Source: Bartonella rattaustraliani AUST/NH4
GTDB lineage: Bacteria > Pseudomonadota > Alphaproteobacteria > Rhizobiales > Rhizobiaceae
Length of the DNA stretch: 58,259 nt
NCBI RefSeq assembly: GCF_000312565.1
Contig: NZ_CALW02000008.1
Span: forward strand, 1-58,259
Direction of reading: 5' to 3'
This document shows positions 55,912 through 58,259 of the stretch, piece by piece. The notes under the pieces were generated by a model that saw nothing but the letters and a program-made list of their open reading frames with translations, was not told where the DNA came from and made no database searches. Numbering within the stretch: position 1 is the stretch's first letter; every line of letters starts with the position of its first letter. A program made the translations under genes and the position numbers.

Positions 55912-56943
55912 CTAAAGGGCATCTTTCACAAGGTTATTAATAATATCTTTTACGGTTATATCCTCAGCACGTGCAGAAAAGTTGAGTGCCATGCGGTGTT
56001 GTAATACAGGGTAAGCTAATGCTGCAACATCATCAAGAGAGGGGGCTAAACGTCCATCATAAAGTGCACGGGCGCGGACACAAAGTGAAAGTGCTTGTGA
56101 GGCTCGTGGACCAGGTCCCCAAGAAACATAATTGTTTGCAAGAGTATTGTCTTTATGAGGGCGGGCTGAACGGACAATCTTTAAAATAGCTTCGATGATA
56201 TTTTCCGAGATTGGCATTTTTCGAACGATTTTTTGAATTTTTTGCAGTTTTTGGGTTGATAAAATCGGTTTTACATTTTGTTTTTTTTCTTTTGTTGTTT
56301 CTAAAATAATACGCCGTTCTGTTGAGAGATCAGGATAGTCAATATCAATTTGCATCAAAAAGCGATCCAGTTGTGCTTCAGGAAGTGGGTAGGTTCCTTC
56401 TTGTTCAAGAGGATTTTGGGTTGCAAGCACATGAAAAGGCTGTGGTAAATCATAGCGGGTGCCAGCAACGGTGACATGGTATTCTTGCATAGCTTGTAAA
56501 AGAGCTGATTGTGTGCGAGGGGAGGCACGATTGATCTCATCAGCCATGAGGAGTTGGGTGAAAATAGGTCCTTGAACATAGCGAAAAGAACGTTTGCCGC
56601 TCTTATCTGAATCCATAACTTCAGAACCGATAATGTCTGATGGCATTAAGTCAGGCGTAAATTGGATGCGTTTTTCATCAAGTCCTAAGACTGTTCCTAA
56701 AGTTTCAACAAGACGTGTCTTAGCAAGCCCAGGCGTCCCAACAAGAAGAGCATGTCCACCAGCAAAAATCGTTATTAAAGCATATTCAATCACATGATTT
56801 TGCCCAAAAATAACTTTGTCAATTTCTTGTTGTAGAATATCCAATTCTTTACGGGTTGTATCAATATCATCAATGATCACTTGAGCTTCATGATTGGTAT
56901 TGGCCTTTTTAAGAGATTGTGATGATGTATCGCGTTGACTCAT
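55912..56943 (-). CDS. MoxR-family AAA+ ATPase
   Basis: A 343-residue cytoplasmic chaperone-like ATPase. It has Walker A GTPGLAKTRLVETLG near residue 73, Walker B LLMADEINRASPRTQSALLQ, sensor 1 ATQNPLEQEGTYPLPEAQLDRF and the C-terminal lid with SWGPGPRASQAL. The ATG at 56943 follows AAGGA. It heads the four-gene unit moxR-DUF58-DUF4159-membrane protein, in which it is expected to remodel or activate the VWA-domain partners by ATP hydrolysis. Confidence 0.93.
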   Translation of the reverse strand: MSQRDTSSQSLKKANTNHEAQVIIDDIDTTRKELDILQQEIDKVIFGQNHVIEYALITIFAGGHALLVGTPGLAKTRLVETLGTVLGLDEKRIQFTPDLMPSDIIGSEVMDSDKSGKRSFRYVQGPIFTQLLMADEINRASPRTQSALLQAMQEYHVTVAGTRYDLPQPFHVLATQNPLEQEGTYPLPEAQLDRFLMQIDIDYPDLSTERRIILETTKEKKQNVKPILSTQKLQKIQKIVRKMPISENIIEAILKIVRSARPHKDNTLANNYVSWGPGPRASQALSLCVRARALYDGRLAPSLDDVAALAYPVLQHRMALNFSARAEDITVKDIINNLVKDAL

Positions 56944-57235
56944 ATTTTTTCCTTAAGGCATTTGTAGCAAAATCGATAATTTTCTCTGCGTGATAATAAT
57001 ATTTTATGATTTGTAGCAGAAAATGAAAAGAAAAGAAGGATAATATGTTGTTTTTTTTAATATTCGCGCACATACAAAAGCTTATTTGACCAAAACTTCT
57101 TTGGCAAAATCTATTTTGCAAAGCGATTTCTTTGGAGAAAACAGGGACTTTGTGTAAGGGAGGTCTGAGAAAAATGATTCGCATGAAGGTGTTTTTTTAA
57201 AAGGCAAAGAGAACAATTTTTTGAAAGGTGAAAGG

Positions 57236-58259
57236 GTGAGCATAAGACAAAATTTCAAACAGGTTGAGTGGTTACAACAGAGTGATATCCAAACACTTCT
57301 TCACGTTTTGTCCTTGGATGGTGAAGAGGCGCGTATTGTGGGGGGGGCTGTGCGCAACCAGCTGTTGGGAAAGCCTATCCATGATATTGATATTGCTACA
57401 ACCTGTTTGCCGCAGCAGATTATAGAACGCGCAGAAAAAGCAGGATTGAAAGCCATTCCTACAGGTGTGGCATTTGGTACTGTCACGGTGGTTTCACCCT
57501 TATGTTCTTACGAGGTTACAACACTTCGCTCTGATGTTGAAACAGATGGTCGTCATGCAAAAGTGGCGTTTGGTCGTGATTGGAAAAAAGATGCCGAACG
57601 GCGCGATTTTACGATTAATGCACTTTATTGCGATGCTGCTGGTTGCCTTTATGATGATGTCGGTGGCTTGGATGATATTACCAGTCGAACAGTACGCTTT
57701 ATTGGTGTTGCAGAAAATCGTATTTGTGAAGATTATTTGCGTATTTTGCGTTTTTTTCGTTTTTTTGCTTGGTATGGCCAGGGGCGACCGGATGTGCAAG
57801 GGGTAAAAGCATGTGTTCGTTTAAAACATGGTTTGCAAAAGCTTTCATCGGAGCGCGTTTGGGGAGAGATGAAAAAACTTCTCATGGCTTTAGATCCAAT
57901 ACGTGCTCTTTTATGGATGCGTCAAAGTGGGGTTTTGACATGTATTTTTCCTGAAACAGAAAAATGGGGGATTGATGCGATTCATTTACTCGTGAAAGCA
58001 GAACAAGACCTTGGTTGGAAAATTGATCCATTGTTGCGGCTGGAAAGTCTTCTTCCTCCTGATCCACCACGTCTTCGCGAAATGGCACGGCGTTTACGCT
58101 TATCTAATAAGGAAGCAACGCGATTAAAGGAATGGGCAGAGTTGGAAGTTATGAGTAAAAATTATTCGGAAAACTTTGTGAAAAAAATGATTTATTTTCA
58201 TGGTCGGCAGCCGGTTTTAGACCAATTATCTTTTTCTGTCGCAGCATTCCATAGTAAGG
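57236..58259 (+). CDS. cca: CCA-adding enzyme / tRNA nucleotidyltransferase, N-terminal part
   Basis: The open frame from GTG 57236 (AAAGG just upstream) runs off the right edge, giving 341 residues. It shows RIVGGAVRNQLLGK and HDIDIATTCLPQQI, the nucleotidyltransferase G-G and DxD motifs, TGVAFGTVTVVS, YEVTTLRSD, RRDFTINALYCD and RILRFFRFFAWYG, all diagnostic of poly(A) polymerase/CCA-adding enzymes. This adds or repairs the 3' CCA of tRNAs, relevant since tRNA-Met here does not encode it. An 8-G run (57340-57347) lies in the catalytic motif. Confidence 0.93.
   Translation, partial: MSIRQNFKQVEWLQQSDIQTLLHVLSLDGEEARIVGGAVRNQLLGKPIHDIDIATTCLPQQIIERAEKAGLKAIPTGVAFGTVTVVSPLCSYEVTTLRSDVETDGRHAKVAFGRDWKKDAERRDFTINALYCDAAGCLYDDVGGLDDITSRTVRFIGVAENRICEDYLRILRFFRFFAWYGQGRPDVQGVKACVRLKHGLQKLSSERVWGEMKKLLMALDPIRALLWMRQSGVLTCIFPETEKWGIDAIHLLVKAEQDLGWKIDPLLRLESLLPPDPPRLREMARRLRLSNKEATRLKEWAELEVMSKNYSENFVKKMIYFHGRQPVLDQLSFSVAAFHSK

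Overview
The window is from an AT-rich alphaproteobacterium of the order Hyphomicrobiales, most likely a Bartonella. The evidence is the CtrA circuit (chpT, ctrA, a SciP-type DUF1153 gene), an EipA/DUF1134 envelope gene, the rpmH-rnpA-yidC-engB order, the electron-transfer-flavoprotein operon, the low coding density with long decayed spacers, and many recognisable gene remnants. The species cannot be fixed from the sequence alone. Protein identities below come from motif and family recognition by eye, not from searches.

Layout. 1-330: the 3' end of a decayed D12-type DNA adenine methylase beside the 3' end of tRNA-Leu(CAG). 446-1907: gpmA and dapB, with a 20-copy 8-bp tandem repeat upstream of dapB. 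2858-6802: rpmH, rnpA, yidC, engB and a glutathione S-transferase gene, all on the minus strand. 7448-11920: mrp, rsmI, yraN and a ProC-like gene. 12690-16681: etfB-etfA-etfD, followed by a decayed tandem copy of the etfD 3' end. 17336-20357: a coiled-coil membrane protein, a TauE/SafE exporter with a TIGR02186-like partner, and a small membrane protein. 20690-35185: an integrase remnant, then a peptide-transporter region with a pseudogenised xseA copy, a pseudogenised substrate-binding protein (SBP), a further SBP fragment, intact xseA and tag, two intact SBPs, two permeases and two ATPases. 36698-39071: tRNA-Met and a two-gene sugar dehydrogenase/aminotransferase unit. 39307-43736: a coiled-coil protein, eipA-like, chpT, ctrA, fliJ-like and sciP-like genes. 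44109-48896: mnmA, a frameshifted SpoU-type methyltransferase, a candidate small RNA, a cation diffusion facilitator and a metallophosphoesterase. 50104-56943: a MoxR / DUF58 / BatA-DUF4159 / membrane-protein operon. 57236-end: the start of a CCA-adding enzyme gene.

How the parts work together. The etf genes pass electrons from flavin dehydrogenases to ubiquinone. The dpp-like genes form one complete ABC importer served by two SBP paralogues. chpT, ctrA and sciP are the phosphorelay, the master regulator and its antagonist in the alphaproteobacterial cell-cycle circuit. The moxR operon is a conserved envelope-associated unit of unknown mechanism.

The most distinctive signals are: (1) an unannotated ~130-nt transcription unit at 46342-46506 with a near-consensus promoter, two hairpins that both expose a UCCCC loop, and a strong terminator; (2) six dispersed copies of a block made of an integrase 5' end plus its upstream region, every one truncated; (3) an ancient xseA/SBP duplication; (4) the octamer repeat; (5) the etfD 3'-end duplication.
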